64,000 nt of DNA from Maricaulis sp034670125 (lineage in GTDB: Bacteria; Pseudomonadota; Alphaproteobacteria; Caulobacterales; Maricaulaceae), in NCBI RefSeq assembly GCF_034670125.1, contig NZ_JAXMOC010000003.1:62001-126000 (forward strand). Direction: 5' to 3'. Shown in pieces: positions 56,479 to 64,000 of this stretch. The stretch's first letter is position 1. Each line of letters begins with the position of its first letter. Under the pieces are notes generated by a model, which did no database searches, was not told the DNA's origin, and saw only the letters and a list, made by a program, of their open reading frames with translations. A program made the translations under genes and the position numbers.

Positions 56479-57444
56479 TCAATCCGGCAGATCGTCCTCA
56501 ACCCGGCGGGCCAGCGGGTGGGCGGTCTGGACAAGGGATTTCAGTCTCTCGTCAAGAACATGGGTATAGATCTGGGTCGTCGAAACGTCTGCATGTCCCA
56601 ACAATATTTGCACGCTGCGGAGGTCGGCACCGCGCGCCAGCAGGTGTGTCGCAAAGGCGTGCCGCAGGACGTGGGGCGAGACCTTGGTCGGGTCGAGCCC
56701 CGCCGCCAGCGTCAGGTCGGACAGGATCTGCGCGAACCGCTCGCGGGTCAGATGGCCCGTCCTGGCGGACCGAGAGGGAAACAGGAAACGCGCCGCCCGA
56801 CCCGCTTTTGACCGGTCGGCCGGCAGATGGGCATCGCGCACCGCCTTGTAGTCGGCCACGGCTTCAAGTGCCGCCTCGGTCAGTGGAACCAGGCGCTCGC
56901 GGCCGCCCTTGCCGGTGATCTGGATACAGCGCTCGGCCCGAACAAACGCGCCCAGCGGCAGCGAGACCAGCTCGGTCACCCGCAGGCCTCCGGCGTAAAG
57001 AAGCTCCATCAGGGCCCGGGTGCGAAGCCCGGCCGGCCCGGACAGCCGGGCGGCCGCGTCGAACAGGCGATCGACATCGTCTTCCGTCAGGATCTTCGGC
57101 AGCGGACGCCCCTGTTTGGGCGCACGCAGGGGCGTGGCGGGATTGTCCTCGCGCACCCCGTCGGACAACAGGAAACGGTAGAAGCGCTTGATCGCCGACA
57201 GGCGTCGTGCCGCGGTCGAGGCGGCCAGGCCATCCGCGGCCATCCCTGCCAGAACGCTCTCGAGGTCGGGCGTGGATGCCGCGTCCAGATTACGGCCGGC
57301 CAGGCGTGCGGCCACATCGGCCAGGTCACGGCGATAGGCATCCAGGGTATTGGGCGATGCGCCGCGCTCGGCGGCCATCATGTCGAGAAACAGCTCGATC
57401 AGCACGCCATTGGCGTTGCCGGCACCGGACGGTGCTCGGCTCAT
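56479..57444 (-). CDS. xerD: tyrosine recombinase XerD
   Basis: A 321-residue site-specific recombinase that resolves chromosome dimers at dif with XerC. The catalytic set is R155 (GLRVTELVSL), K179 (TGKGGRERLVPL), H258-x-x-R261 (HVLRHAFATHLL), H284 (LLGHADVSTTQ) and Y293. It overlaps the upstream exported-protein gene by four bases. The sequence does not show a dif site nearby. Confidence 0.92.
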   Translation of the reverse strand: MSRAPSGAGNANGVLIELFLDMMAAERGASPNTLDAYRRDLADVAARLAGRNLDAASTPDLESVLAGMAADGLAASTAARRLSAIKRFYRFLLSDGVREDNPATPLRAPKQGRPLPKILTEDDVDRLFDAAARLSGPAGLRTRALMELLYAGGLRVTELVSLPLGAFVRAERCIQITGKGGRERLVPLTEAALEAVADYKAVRDAHLPADRSKAGRAARFLFPSRSARTGHLTRERFAQILSDLTLAAGLDPTKVSPHVLRHAFATHLLARGADLRSVQILLGHADVSTTQIYTHVLDERLKSLVQTAHPLARRVEDDLPD

Positions 57445-59084
57445 CGCGACCTCATGATCACACGCTCCAGCACCAGCGATCGGGCACTGTCACGCAGACC
57501 GGCCATGTCGAGCGCCGCAATCGACCGGCTGAACACCACCGCATCCGCCGAGGTCTCCGGTCGATTGAGCAGGCTGACGGCCAGCAGGGCCATTTCGGCG
57601 CGGGCGCCGGATCGCATCGCCATTTCCATCACCGGCCATTCCGGCGCGGTAGCGGCCTCGTCCCGACCGAGCACGGCCAGTCGGGCTGAATGGGGCAGAC
57701 GCGCGCCCAACTCGGCAAGGGCCAGCTCCACCCCCAGCGACGCCTCGCCCTGGCTTTCGGTCCAGGCGGCGAACACGGCATCGAAATTCCCGCCTATCAG
57801 GGCGTCGCGGGCAATCGCCAGCGACAGGTCGAGGGCGACCATGCGCTGCGGCGAAGGCGGCACCCATTCCGGCGGCACCGCATCAACCGGCGTTCCGTCG
57901 GCATAGATCAGTTGCCCGTCGGAATTTTCGACGATCGGCAACCCCGCCAGCGCTGCCGGTGAGACCCGGCGCGGCGGGCCGTCCACCAGACCATTGCGCC
58001 AGCGCGCCGCGGCACGCAGATCGCCGACGATCATCGCCGCGAGGGCGATATCATAGCCGTGGGCCAGCGACGCCTCGGTGATCGGCAGGGTTTCAACTTC
58101 ATTGCCGTGATGCCGGGCCACATGGATGAAGCGGGCGGCGTCCGGCGCGTCGGCCAGCAAGTGACCAAGCGCCAGGGCCGACACCTCCCGGTCCTGCCCG
58201 TTGGACAGGACGTCCTCAAGCGCATGGTGACGCTCGCGACCCGTCAGCGCCAGCGCCGCCTCGAGGGCGGCGGCCGTCTCGGTAATGCGCGGTGTCTCAT
58301 ACGGCGGACGATGGCCAAGCGCGATCAGCCAGGCCGGCGCCGTATCGGCAATTGGCGGCATGTCGGCTTCCGGATCGAGCAGGGCCCGCGCCATGGCAAG
58401 GTCAAGGCCGCTATCGGCCGGACCGACCGTACTCGCCACCGGCGTCGCCAGGGTGTAGGCGAACAGGCGGGCGTCAAAGTCAGCGTCTTCGGAATGCACG
58501 CGCGCCAGCTCGGCAGTGAGCTCGGCGGCGGCGCCCTGGCCTTCCAGCGCGAGACAGAAAGCGCGGCGGCGCAGCCATTCCGGCGCATCCCGATTTTCGA
58601 TCAGGGCATTGGCAGTCTGGCAGGCCCGCCCGGTTTCGCCGACAGCAAAGCCCAGTTCCGCATGCCAGCTGGCCAGTTCCGGTTGCCGGTTCACATTCGG
58701 GGTCCGCTCGAGCAGGTCGAATGCGTCATTGGCGCCGCCCGCTGCCAACAGGCGATCGACCCGCAGCCCGGCCAGCCTGGCGTCGCCCCGCCCGCCGGCC
58801 GGCGGTTGCCCGCCCGACAGGAGGATCAGGCGCGCGGTATCGCCAAGCGCCTCACTGGCATACCCGCCATCGCCGGTGCCCGGCAGGCGCACCAGCACGG
58901 CTTCCGCCATGTCACGCCCGGTTCCGGTCCACTGCCGCTCGCCAAGACCCCGATCGGTCAGCGAGACCTCGAGCGGATCGAGCGAATCGAGGCGTTCAAC
59001 CTCGATCGGGTTTTGGGCTGCGGCGGCACCGCCCAGCAGCGCTGCCAGCAGGCTAGCGCGGGAAATCGTCTTCCAGCTCGACAC
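57441..59084 (-). CDS. large exported hypothetical protein
   Basis: A 547-residue protein. The GTG at 59084 is preferred because GGGAGA lies six bases upstream; the ATG six bases earlier overlaps the ribosome site. A signal peptide (ISRASLLAALLGGAAAAQ) is followed by an all-helical, Ala/Leu-rich chain of about 520 residues that looks like TPR/alpha-solenoid repeats (for example AGGANDAFDLLERTPNVNRQPELASWHAELGFAVGETGRACQ). No family is recognised. It probably acts in the periplasm or on the outer membrane. It overlaps xerD by four bases and the small membrane gene by 32. Confidence 0.7.
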   Translation of the reverse strand: MSSWKTISRASLLAALLGGAAAAQNPIEVERLDSLDPLEVSLTDRGLGERQWTGTGRDMAEAVLVRLPGTGDGGYASEALGDTARLILLSGGQPPAGGRGDARLAGLRVDRLLAAGGANDAFDLLERTPNVNRQPELASWHAELGFAVGETGRACQTANALIENRDAPEWLRRRAFCLALEGQGAAAELTAELARVHSEDADFDARLFAYTLATPVASTVGPADSGLDLAMARALLDPEADMPPIADTAPAWLIALGHRPPYETPRITETAAALEAALALTGRERHHALEDVLSNGQDREVSALALGHLLADAPDAARFIHVARHHGNEVETLPITEASLAHGYDIALAAMIVGDLRAAARWRNGLVDGPPRRVSPAALAGLPIVENSDGQLIYADGTPVDAVPPEWVPPSPQRMVALDLSLAIARDALIGGNFDAVFAAWTESQGEASLGVELALAELGARLPHSARLAVLGRDEAATAPEWPVMEMAMRSGARAEMALLAVSLLNRPETSADAVVFSRSIAALDMAGLRDSARSLVLERVIMRSR

Positions 59085-59193
59085 GCACATTCTCCCGGGT
59101 CGGTTCAAGGCCGTTGGCAATCATGACCAGCGTGCCGAATCCGATCGCGCCGAGACCGGCGATAACCGCCACACCCACCAGAAAACCACGCAT
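59053..59193 (-). CDS. 46-residue small membrane protein
   Basis: From the ATG at 59193, behind GAGGAG, reads MRGFLVGVAVIAGLGAIGFG, then TLVMIANGLEPTRENVRVELEDDFPR and a stop at 59053. One hydrophobic helix plus an acidic tail suggests an inner-membrane peptide. Its end overlaps the start of the exported-protein gene, a layout typical of translational coupling. No family is known. Confidence 0.65.
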   Translation of the reverse strand: MRGFLVGVAVIAGLGAIGFGTLVMIANGLEPTRENVRVELEDDFPR

Positions 59194-59300
59194 GAAACCG
59201 ACTCCTCAATCCCTCGAAAACCCGCCACACAGCTGCGGGTCAAACAGCGTACGAGCCTAACCCTGATTGCGGCGATTTCCAGACCGTTTATACCGCTAGC

Positions 59301-59840
59301 ATGTCCTACGCCTTCAAACTGCGGAAATCGCTCGTGCTCATCGGATTGATGGGTGTCGGCAAGACCACTGTCGGTCGCCGCCTGGCGCATGCCCTGAAAC
59401 TGCAGTTCCGCGACGCCGACGAGGAAGTCGAGAAGGCCGCCGGACGCAGTGTCTCCGAGATTTTCGAGGACTTTGGCGAGCACGCCTTCCGTGATGGCGA
59501 GCGCAAGGTCATCGCCCGCTTGCTGGAAGAGCCCCCCATGGTCCTGGCGCTGGGTGGAGGCGCCTTTGTGGATGACGAGACCCGCGCACGGGTCAAGGCG
59601 GATGCCATCTCGATCTGGCTGCAGGCCGATGTCGAAACCCTGGTGCAACGCGTCGCCCGCCGCGACACCCGCCCCCTGCTGCGTGACGAAGACCCGGAAA
59701 CCGTGCTGCAGAACTTGCTCAACAAGCGGCAGGCCGCGTATGCACAGGCCGACATCCATGTCGATGCGTCCGGCGGCTCGCACCAGATCACGCTCGACAC
59801 CATATTGCAGGCACTGGAAGGCCGGGAGGCAAAGGCGTGA
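59301..59840 (+). CDS. aroK: shikimate kinase
   Basis: A 179-residue kinase phosphorylating shikimate. The P-loop is GLMGVGKTTVGRRLA, with D33-type substrate residues in FRDADEEVEKAAG and the LID region RDTRPLLRDEDPE. It overlaps aroB by four bases. Confidence 0.95.
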   Translation: MSYAFKLRKSLVLIGLMGVGKTTVGRRLAHALKLQFRDADEEVEKAAGRSVSEIFEDFGEHAFRDGERKVIARLLEEPPMVLALGGGAFVDDETRARVKADAISIWLQADVETLVQRVARRDTRPLLRDEDPETVLQNLLNKRQAAYAQADIHVDASGGSHQITLDTILQALEGREAKA

Positions 59841-60940
59841 GCGAAATTTTGCGGGTAGCCGTCGGCCTGGGCGATCGCGCCTATGACGTGCTGGTCGGCC
59901 GGGGAGCCCTTGCGGCAGCCCGTGCGGAACTGGTCGCGCACTTCCCGCGTGGCCGCGCCATCCTGGTGACAGACCGGACGGTCGCCGCCCTGCACCTCGA
60001 TACTGTTTCGGCGCACCTCGCCGCTGCCGGTCTGCGCGTCGAGCCGGTTATCGTCGAGCCGGGCGAAACGTCGAAGAGCTGGGCCGGGCTGGAAGCGGTT
60101 GTCGACGCGTTTCTCGACCTGAACATCGAGCGGTCCGAAGCGGTGATCGCGTTGGGCGGCGGCGTTATTGGCGACCTCACCGGTTTCGCAGCCGCGGTGA
60201 CCAAACGCGGCGTCAATTTCATCCAGATCCCGACCACACTGCTGTCGCAGGTCGACAGTTCGGTCGGTGGCAAGACCGGCATCAACACCCGCCAGGGCAA
60301 GAATTTCGCCGGCAGCTTCCACCAGCCCGGGCTGGTGATCGCCGATCGCGACCTGTTGGCCACGCTGCCCGGGCGCGAGCGTCGCTCCGGTTATGCCGAG
60401 ATCGTCAAGGCAGCCCTGATCGGTGACGCGCCGCTCTTCCAGCAGCTGGAAGCGGCGGGCGCGGACGTGCTGGACGGGACCGGTCTGGACGCCGCGGTCG
60501 CAGCCGCCATTGCATTCAAGGCCCGCATCGTTGCCGCAGACGAGCGCGAGGCCGGTGTCCGCGCACTGCTCAATCTGGGCCATACTTTCGGCCACGCCTT
60601 CGAGGCTGATGCGCCCAGGGATGCGATCCGTCACGGCGAAGCGGTCGCCGTCGGAACCGCCCTGGCCTTCGCCTATTCGGTCCATCGCGGCGACTGCCGC
60701 GCCGATGATGCGGCGCGTGTCATTGCCCATTTGCGCACCGTCGGGCTGCCCGCCAGCCCCGGCGAGCTGGCGCATGCGGACTGGGATGCGGCCAGCCTTG
60801 TCGCCCGTATGCGCGACGACAAGAAGAACCGCGACGGCCATATCACCCTGATCCTCGCCCGTGCCATCGGCGACGCTTTCATTGACCCGGCGGTCGATGA
60901 AGCCGACCTTCTCACCTTTATGGAGACACAGCTCTCATGA
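59837..60940 (+). CDS. aroB: 3-dehydroquinate synthase
   Basis: A 367-residue NAD-dependent enzyme making 3-dehydroquinate from DAHP. Markers are EAVIALGGGVIGDLTGFAAAV, PTTLLSQVDSSVGGKTGIN, and LLNLGHTFGHAFEAD, with zinc ligands among the last. It starts with GTG at 59837 in the aroK stop overlap, and overlaps the next gene by four bases. Confidence 0.96.
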   Translation: MSEILRVAVGLGDRAYDVLVGRGALAAARAELVAHFPRGRAILVTDRTVAALHLDTVSAHLAAAGLRVEPVIVEPGETSKSWAGLEAVVDAFLDLNIERSEAVIALGGGVIGDLTGFAAAVTKRGVNFIQIPTTLLSQVDSSVGGKTGINTRQGKNFAGSFHQPGLVIADRDLLATLPGRERRSGYAEIVKAALIGDAPLFQQLEAAGADVLDGTGLDAAVAAAIAFKARIVAADEREAGVRALLNLGHTFGHAFEADAPRDAIRHGEAVAVGTALAFAYSVHRGDCRADDAARVIAHLRTVGLPASPGELAHADWDAASLVARMRDDKKNRDGHITLILARAIGDAFIDPAVDEADLLTFMETQLS

Positions 60941-62247
60941 GCCTCGACTGGACGATCATCGGACCGGCCCTCACCATTGTCGGCCTGCTTATGCTGTCAG
61001 CCTTCTTTTCCGGGTCGGAAACATCGCTGACCGCGACCTCCCGCGCCCGGATGCTGCAGCTCGAACGCGACAAGAACCCGGCCGCGGCACGGGTCAACAT
61101 CCTCATTTCCGACGGGGAGGGCCTGCTCGGCTCGATCCTGCTCGGCAACAATCTCGTCAACATCCTGGCGTCGATGATCGCCGGCCAGTTGTTCGAGACC
61201 CTGCTGGGCGGCAACAGCGTCGTCTGGGCAACGCTGGTAATGACCATCCTGGTACTGGTCTTCGCTGAAGTGATGCCGAAAACCTACGCCCTGTCCAATC
61301 CCGAGCGGTTCGCGCTGGCGGTTTCACGGCCGATCCTGATCGTGGTCCGGGTCTTCGCGCCCCTGGTCGGGGCGGTCCAGTTCGTGGTCCGCAACGTGCT
61401 GCGCATGTTCGGCGCCAATGTGGACGGACCCGTGCTGTCGTCACATGACGAGCTGAGAGGCGCGATCGCGCTGCATCACGAAGAAGGCGGCGTGGTCAAG
61501 GATGACCGCGACATGCTGGGCGGCGTGCTCGACCTGCGCGACCTGACCGTTGACGACATCATGGTCCATCGCAAATCGATCGTGATGATCGATGCCGACA
61601 AGCCGTCGGAAGCCATCGTCACCGAGGCCCTTCACTCCCCCCATACGCGTCTGCCGATCTACCAGGGCGACACTGAAAACATCGTCGGCATCCTGCATGT
61701 CCGCGACATTGCTCGGGCCCTGCACGACGCCGATGGCAACGCCTCGGTCATCGACATCGCGGCCTTGCGCCGGGACGCCTGGTTCGTACCGGAAACCACG
61801 GAAGTCCTCGACCAGCTCAACGCCTTCCGCGAGAAGCGCGAGCACTTCGCGCTCGTCGTCGACGAGTATGGCGCCCTGATGGGCCTGGTGACGCTGGAAG
61901 ACATTCTCGAGGAGATCGTCGGCGCCATCGAGGACGAACATGACGTTGCAGTGGAGGGCATCCAGCCGGACGGGGACGGCATCTGGCTGGTCGATGGAGA
62001 CCTGCCGATCCGGGACCTCAACCGGGCGCTGGACTGGGAACTGCCGGACGAGGAGGCCGTCACCATCGCCGGCCTGGTCATTCACGAAGCGCAGACCATT
62101 CCCGAGCGCGGCCAGGTTTTCGGCTTCCATGGCGCCCGCTTCGAAGTCGTCGAGCGACGGCGTAACCAGATCACCAAGTTGCGGGTCTCGGTCAGTCCGG
62201 ACGATGTCGAGGTCGCGGCCCCGGACCGGCCAACAGCAACGGGATAA
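60937..62247 (+). CDS. CNNM/CBS-domain membrane protein (CorB/HlyC-CorC type)
   Basis: A 436-residue protein of the CNNM transporter family. The N-terminal DUF21/CNNM part has membrane helices (LTIVGLLMLSAFFSGSETSLT, VWATLVMTILVLVFAEVMPKTY). Two CBS domains follow (residues about 205-330, starting MVHRKSIVMIDAD), then a CorC/HlyC C-terminal domain (GIWLVDGDLPIRDLNRALDWELPDEEAVTIAGLVIHEAQ). It probably exports magnesium or another cation under nucleotide control. Hemolysin activity is a historical name only. Confidence 0.9.
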   Translation: MSLDWTIIGPALTIVGLLMLSAFFSGSETSLTATSRARMLQLERDKNPAAARVNILISDGEGLLGSILLGNNLVNILASMIAGQLFETLLGGNSVVWATLVMTILVLVFAEVMPKTYALSNPERFALAVSRPILIVVRVFAPLVGAVQFVVRNVLRMFGANVDGPVLSSHDELRGAIALHHEEGGVVKDDRDMLGGVLDLRDLTVDDIMVHRKSIVMIDADKPSEAIVTEALHSPHTRLPIYQGDTENIVGILHVRDIARALHDADGNASVIDIAALRRDAWFVPETTEVLDQLNAFREKREHFALVVDEYGALMGLVTLEDILEEIVGAIEDEHDVAVEGIQPDGDGIWLVDGDLPIRDLNRALDWELPDEEAVTIAGLVIHEAQTIPERGQVFGFHGARFEVVERRRNQITKLRVSVSPDDVEVAAPDRPTATG

Positions 62248-62257
62248 GCGCCGACAG

Positions 62258-63049
62258 TCAGGTGCCGCCAGGCGTCTCGCCGTCGATGAGGTCGCGATAG
62301 GCATCACATGTCCCACGCGGTGTGTCGGCCTCGACCGCGCCCTGATCATCGCGGGCTTCCTCGACGAGATCGCCCAGGGCGTCTGCAAAGACACTCGACA
62401 GGTCCATCACGTCGGCCAGGTCGGAGAAGGCGTCGGTTCCGTCGAGAATCGTTGTCACTCCGCCCCCCGATGCCAGGTGGTTCTGTGACGCCCAGCGAAT
62501 CGCGGCGACCTGTTGTCCGGAACGGTCCAGGATTTCGGCCTCGACGCCCAACGCGCCGATGCCCAGCGGTACGCGCGGATTGAGCGGTCCGGGCACAGCC
62601 ACGCCGATCAGGCGCGACAAACCGGTAGTCGCGACATTGTTGCGCCGGATGCCATTGATCGCGGCGCGGACTTCGCCATCAAGGCGCGTCTCGGTTTCGG
62701 CCGGATCGATGGCAGGACGCACGTCGAAGCCGGCCCGCGCCAGGCGCTGACACAGATCGCGCGACAGCTGGCGGCGGACATCATTGAGCCGCGCCGGGGT
62801 GATGTCCGGATCCAGATCCGCACCGGTCGCAAGCGTGACCGGCGGCAGATACAGCCGCCCCATCGCGGCCAATGCCGGACCGTCGGCATATTCCTCGACC
62901 GCGAGCAGGCGTCGCTCGCCGGCGATCAACTGTTCGGAGGAGGACAGGCTGGACGGCGCATCAAAGCGGGTCGAGCACGCCGAGACCAGGACCGCCAGGG
63001 CCAGTGTCTGAAGAACAGGCAGTGCGACCCGCCGCAGGCAAAGCGTCAT
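62258..63049 (-). CDS. lipoprotein, DUF3313-like
   Basis: A 263-residue lipoprotein (signal ending LAVLVSACSTRFDAP, lipobox VSAC). The body, from GDRLLAVEEYADGPALAAMGRLYLPPVTLATGADLDPDITP onward, resembles DUF3313 outer-membrane lipoproteins of unknown role; that match is by eye. It is convergent with the CNNM gene by 10 bases. Confidence 0.68.
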   Translation of the reverse strand: MTLCLRRVALPVLQTLALAVLVSACSTRFDAPSSLSSSEQLIAGERRLLAVEEYADGPALAAMGRLYLPPVTLATGADLDPDITPARLNDVRRQLSRDLCQRLARAGFDVRPAIDPAETETRLDGEVRAAINGIRRNNVATTGLSRLIGVAVPGPLNPRVPLGIGALGVEAEILDRSGQQVAAIRWASQNHLASGGGVTTILDGTDAFSDLADVMDLSSVFADALGDLVEEARDDQGAVEADTPRGTCDAYRDLIDGETPGGT

Positions 63050-63114
63050 GTTGTCATCCCCGGACCCTTACGCAGCTCGCCCCGGCATTGGGACGGGTAT
63101 GGCAAGGACACACC

Positions 63115-63384
63115 TTATTCGCGGCTTCCCCGCGCGCGGATCACCAGGGCGTGCACCTCGCCCGCCAGCTCGTCTGCCAGCACCTCGTTGATCAGGCGGT
63201 GACAGGCCACCCGTGACAGCCCGTCGAACCGGCTTGCGGCGATATCGACGGTGAAATGGCTCTCGCCACCGGGTCGGGCACCGGCATGCCCGGCATGCAG
63301 GTGACTGTCATCAGTGACGGTCAACATACTGGGCGTGAACGCGTTTTGCAGTTTGGCCTCGATGCGGACTGCGACATCACCCAT
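63115..63384 (-). CDS. BolA family protein
   Basis: An 89-residue BolA-like protein: VRIEAKLQNAFTPSMLTVTDDSHLHAGHAG, then SHFTVDIAASRFDGLSRVACHRLINEVLADEL, the standard fold with its His ligand. BolA proteins bind monothiol glutaredoxin [2Fe-2S] clusters. The ATG at 63384 follows AGAGG by seven bases. It is divergent from the J-domain gene by 65 bases, as in other alphaproteobacteria. Confidence 0.9.
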   Translation of the reverse strand: MGDVAVRIEAKLQNAFTPSMLTVTDDSHLHAGHAGARPGGESHFTVDIAASRFDGLSRVACHRLINEVLADELAGEVHALVIRARGSRE

Positions 63385-63449
63385 ATTCACACCTCTTTGT
63401 TCACCGGCTTCATTGCCGCTTTACGGACGCATGACCATAATTGGGGATC

Positions 63450-64000
63450 ATGTCAGAAGCATACAATTACAAACCGCGGTTCAAAGACATCCGCATCAAG
63501 CCGCCCAAGGACGAGCCGGCACCGGAGGAGCGTGTCTGTGAATGGCCGGGTTGCAAGAAGCACGGCAACAGCCGGGCCCCCAAGGCCAATGACCGGCTGA
63601 ATGACTTCTACTGGTTCTGCCAGAGCCATGCCTCGGAATACAACAAGTCGTGGAATTTCTTCGAGGGCATGAGCGAGAACGCCGCCCAGTCCTTCCGCGA
63701 GAGCGCCGCCTATGGACACCGTCCGACCTGGGGCTGGAAGAACACCCATTCTGCCTCGGCCAAGGCGGCTCGGGCCAGCCGCGATTTCGCCGACGGCTTC
63801 AATGATCCCTACGGCATGTTCGGCGACCGCAAGGACCCGCACAAGGAAGCGCCGCGCGAAAAATCGATGGGCCGGTTGCAGACCAAGGCGCTGGAAACAA
63901 TGTCGCTCGACCCCGATGTCGATCCCTCAACCGTGCGCAAACGTTATGCCGAACTGGTCAAGCAGTTGCACCCGGACGCCAATGGCGGCGACCGCTCCAG
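63450..64000 (+). CDS. J-domain (DnaJ-like) protein, cut by the window end
   Basis: The first 183 residues, beginning MSEAYNYKPRFKDIRIKPPK, with TTGGGGATC before the ATG. A zinc-ribbon-like segment (CEWPGCKKHGNSR, FCQSHASEYN) precedes a J domain whose HPD motif is in KQLHPDANGGDRS at the window edge. It is likely a small co-chaperone; the C-terminal end is not in view. The pairing with bolA is common in alphaproteobacteria. Confidence 0.8.
   Translation, partial: MSEAYNYKPRFKDIRIKPPKDEPAPEERVCEWPGCKKHGNSRAPKANDRLNDFYWFCQSHASEYNKSWNFFEGMSENAAQSFRESAAYGHRPTWGWKNTHSASAKAARASRDFADGFNDPYGMFGDRKDPHKEAPREKSMGRLQTKALETMSLDPDVDPSTVRKRYAELVKQLHPDANGGDRS

Noticed and set aside
60937..62247. Hemolysin
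   Set aside because: The CNNM/CBS/CorC layout is that of a cation transporter; the hemolysin name is historical.

Overview
The window is a compact, high-GC chromosomal segment with mostly bacterial housekeeping genes. Gene content and order point to a stalked or marine alphaproteobacterium of the Caulobacterales/Maricaulales group, most like Maricaulis. The supporting clusters are comF-grxC-nit-DUF1178, lysC-ptsP beside ubiG, aroK-aroB-CNNM/CBS facing bolA and a J-domain gene, a SapC-family gene, and many TonB/ECF-type surface functions. This placement is inference from family knowledge; no rRNA or tRNA gene was seen to test it.

Layout. 1-4.7 kb: a SapC-like gene, then a zinc divergon with a TonB receptor carrying His/Asp-rich loops facing a Zur-type Fur regulator, with a palindrome between them. 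4.7-8.7 kb: an MsbA-type ABC exporter, a thioredoxin-fold exported protein and a PhzF isomerase. 8.7-12.2 kb: a secreted trypsin-like protease with three Cys-rich modules and a Fes-like esterase, separated by a long perfect inverted repeat. 12.2-15 kb: YhhN membrane protein, RpoH, and an ECF sigma/DUF6768 pair. 15-22 kb: small secreted, lipoprotein and membrane genes, including two paralogues of an unrecognised exported family and an astacin-like metalloprotease.

22-24.4 kb is the accessory part. It holds several dispersed palindromic repeats, a DUF559 nuclease gene between two direct copies of one of them, and a lower-GC gene with a HEPN-like motif. 24.4-27.7 kb is a thiamine operon with a TPP riboswitch ahead of an MmcQ/YjbR gene, an exported metallo-beta-lactamase-fold protein and thiC.

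27.7-37 kb: a serine hydrolase, an AraC regulator, an acyltransferase, a LOG hydrolase, an aspartyl protease with PDZ, threonine aldolase, an Spx/ArsC-like protein and IspG. 37-43 kb: a RodZ-like protein, PtsP, LysC and UbiG. 43-47 kb: exported low-complexity proteins and a subtilase divergent from an ECF sigma/anti-sigma pair. 47-50 kb: the comF-grxC-nit-DUF1178 block. 50-55.3 kb: a lone Flp pilin overlapping mutT, a parvulin lipoprotein, SecA and a GNAT enzyme. 55.4-64 kb: accA, xerD, a large exported protein with a newly noted 46-residue membrane ORF upstream, aroK-aroB-CNNM, a lipoprotein, bolA, and a J-domain gene cut by the window end.

The strongest candidate for something undescribed is the ~125-150 bp composite hairpin repeat. 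It has five copies here. Its two ends are near-identical inverted hairpins that differ only by compensatory base-pair changes, and one copy supplies part of the DUF559 stop codon.
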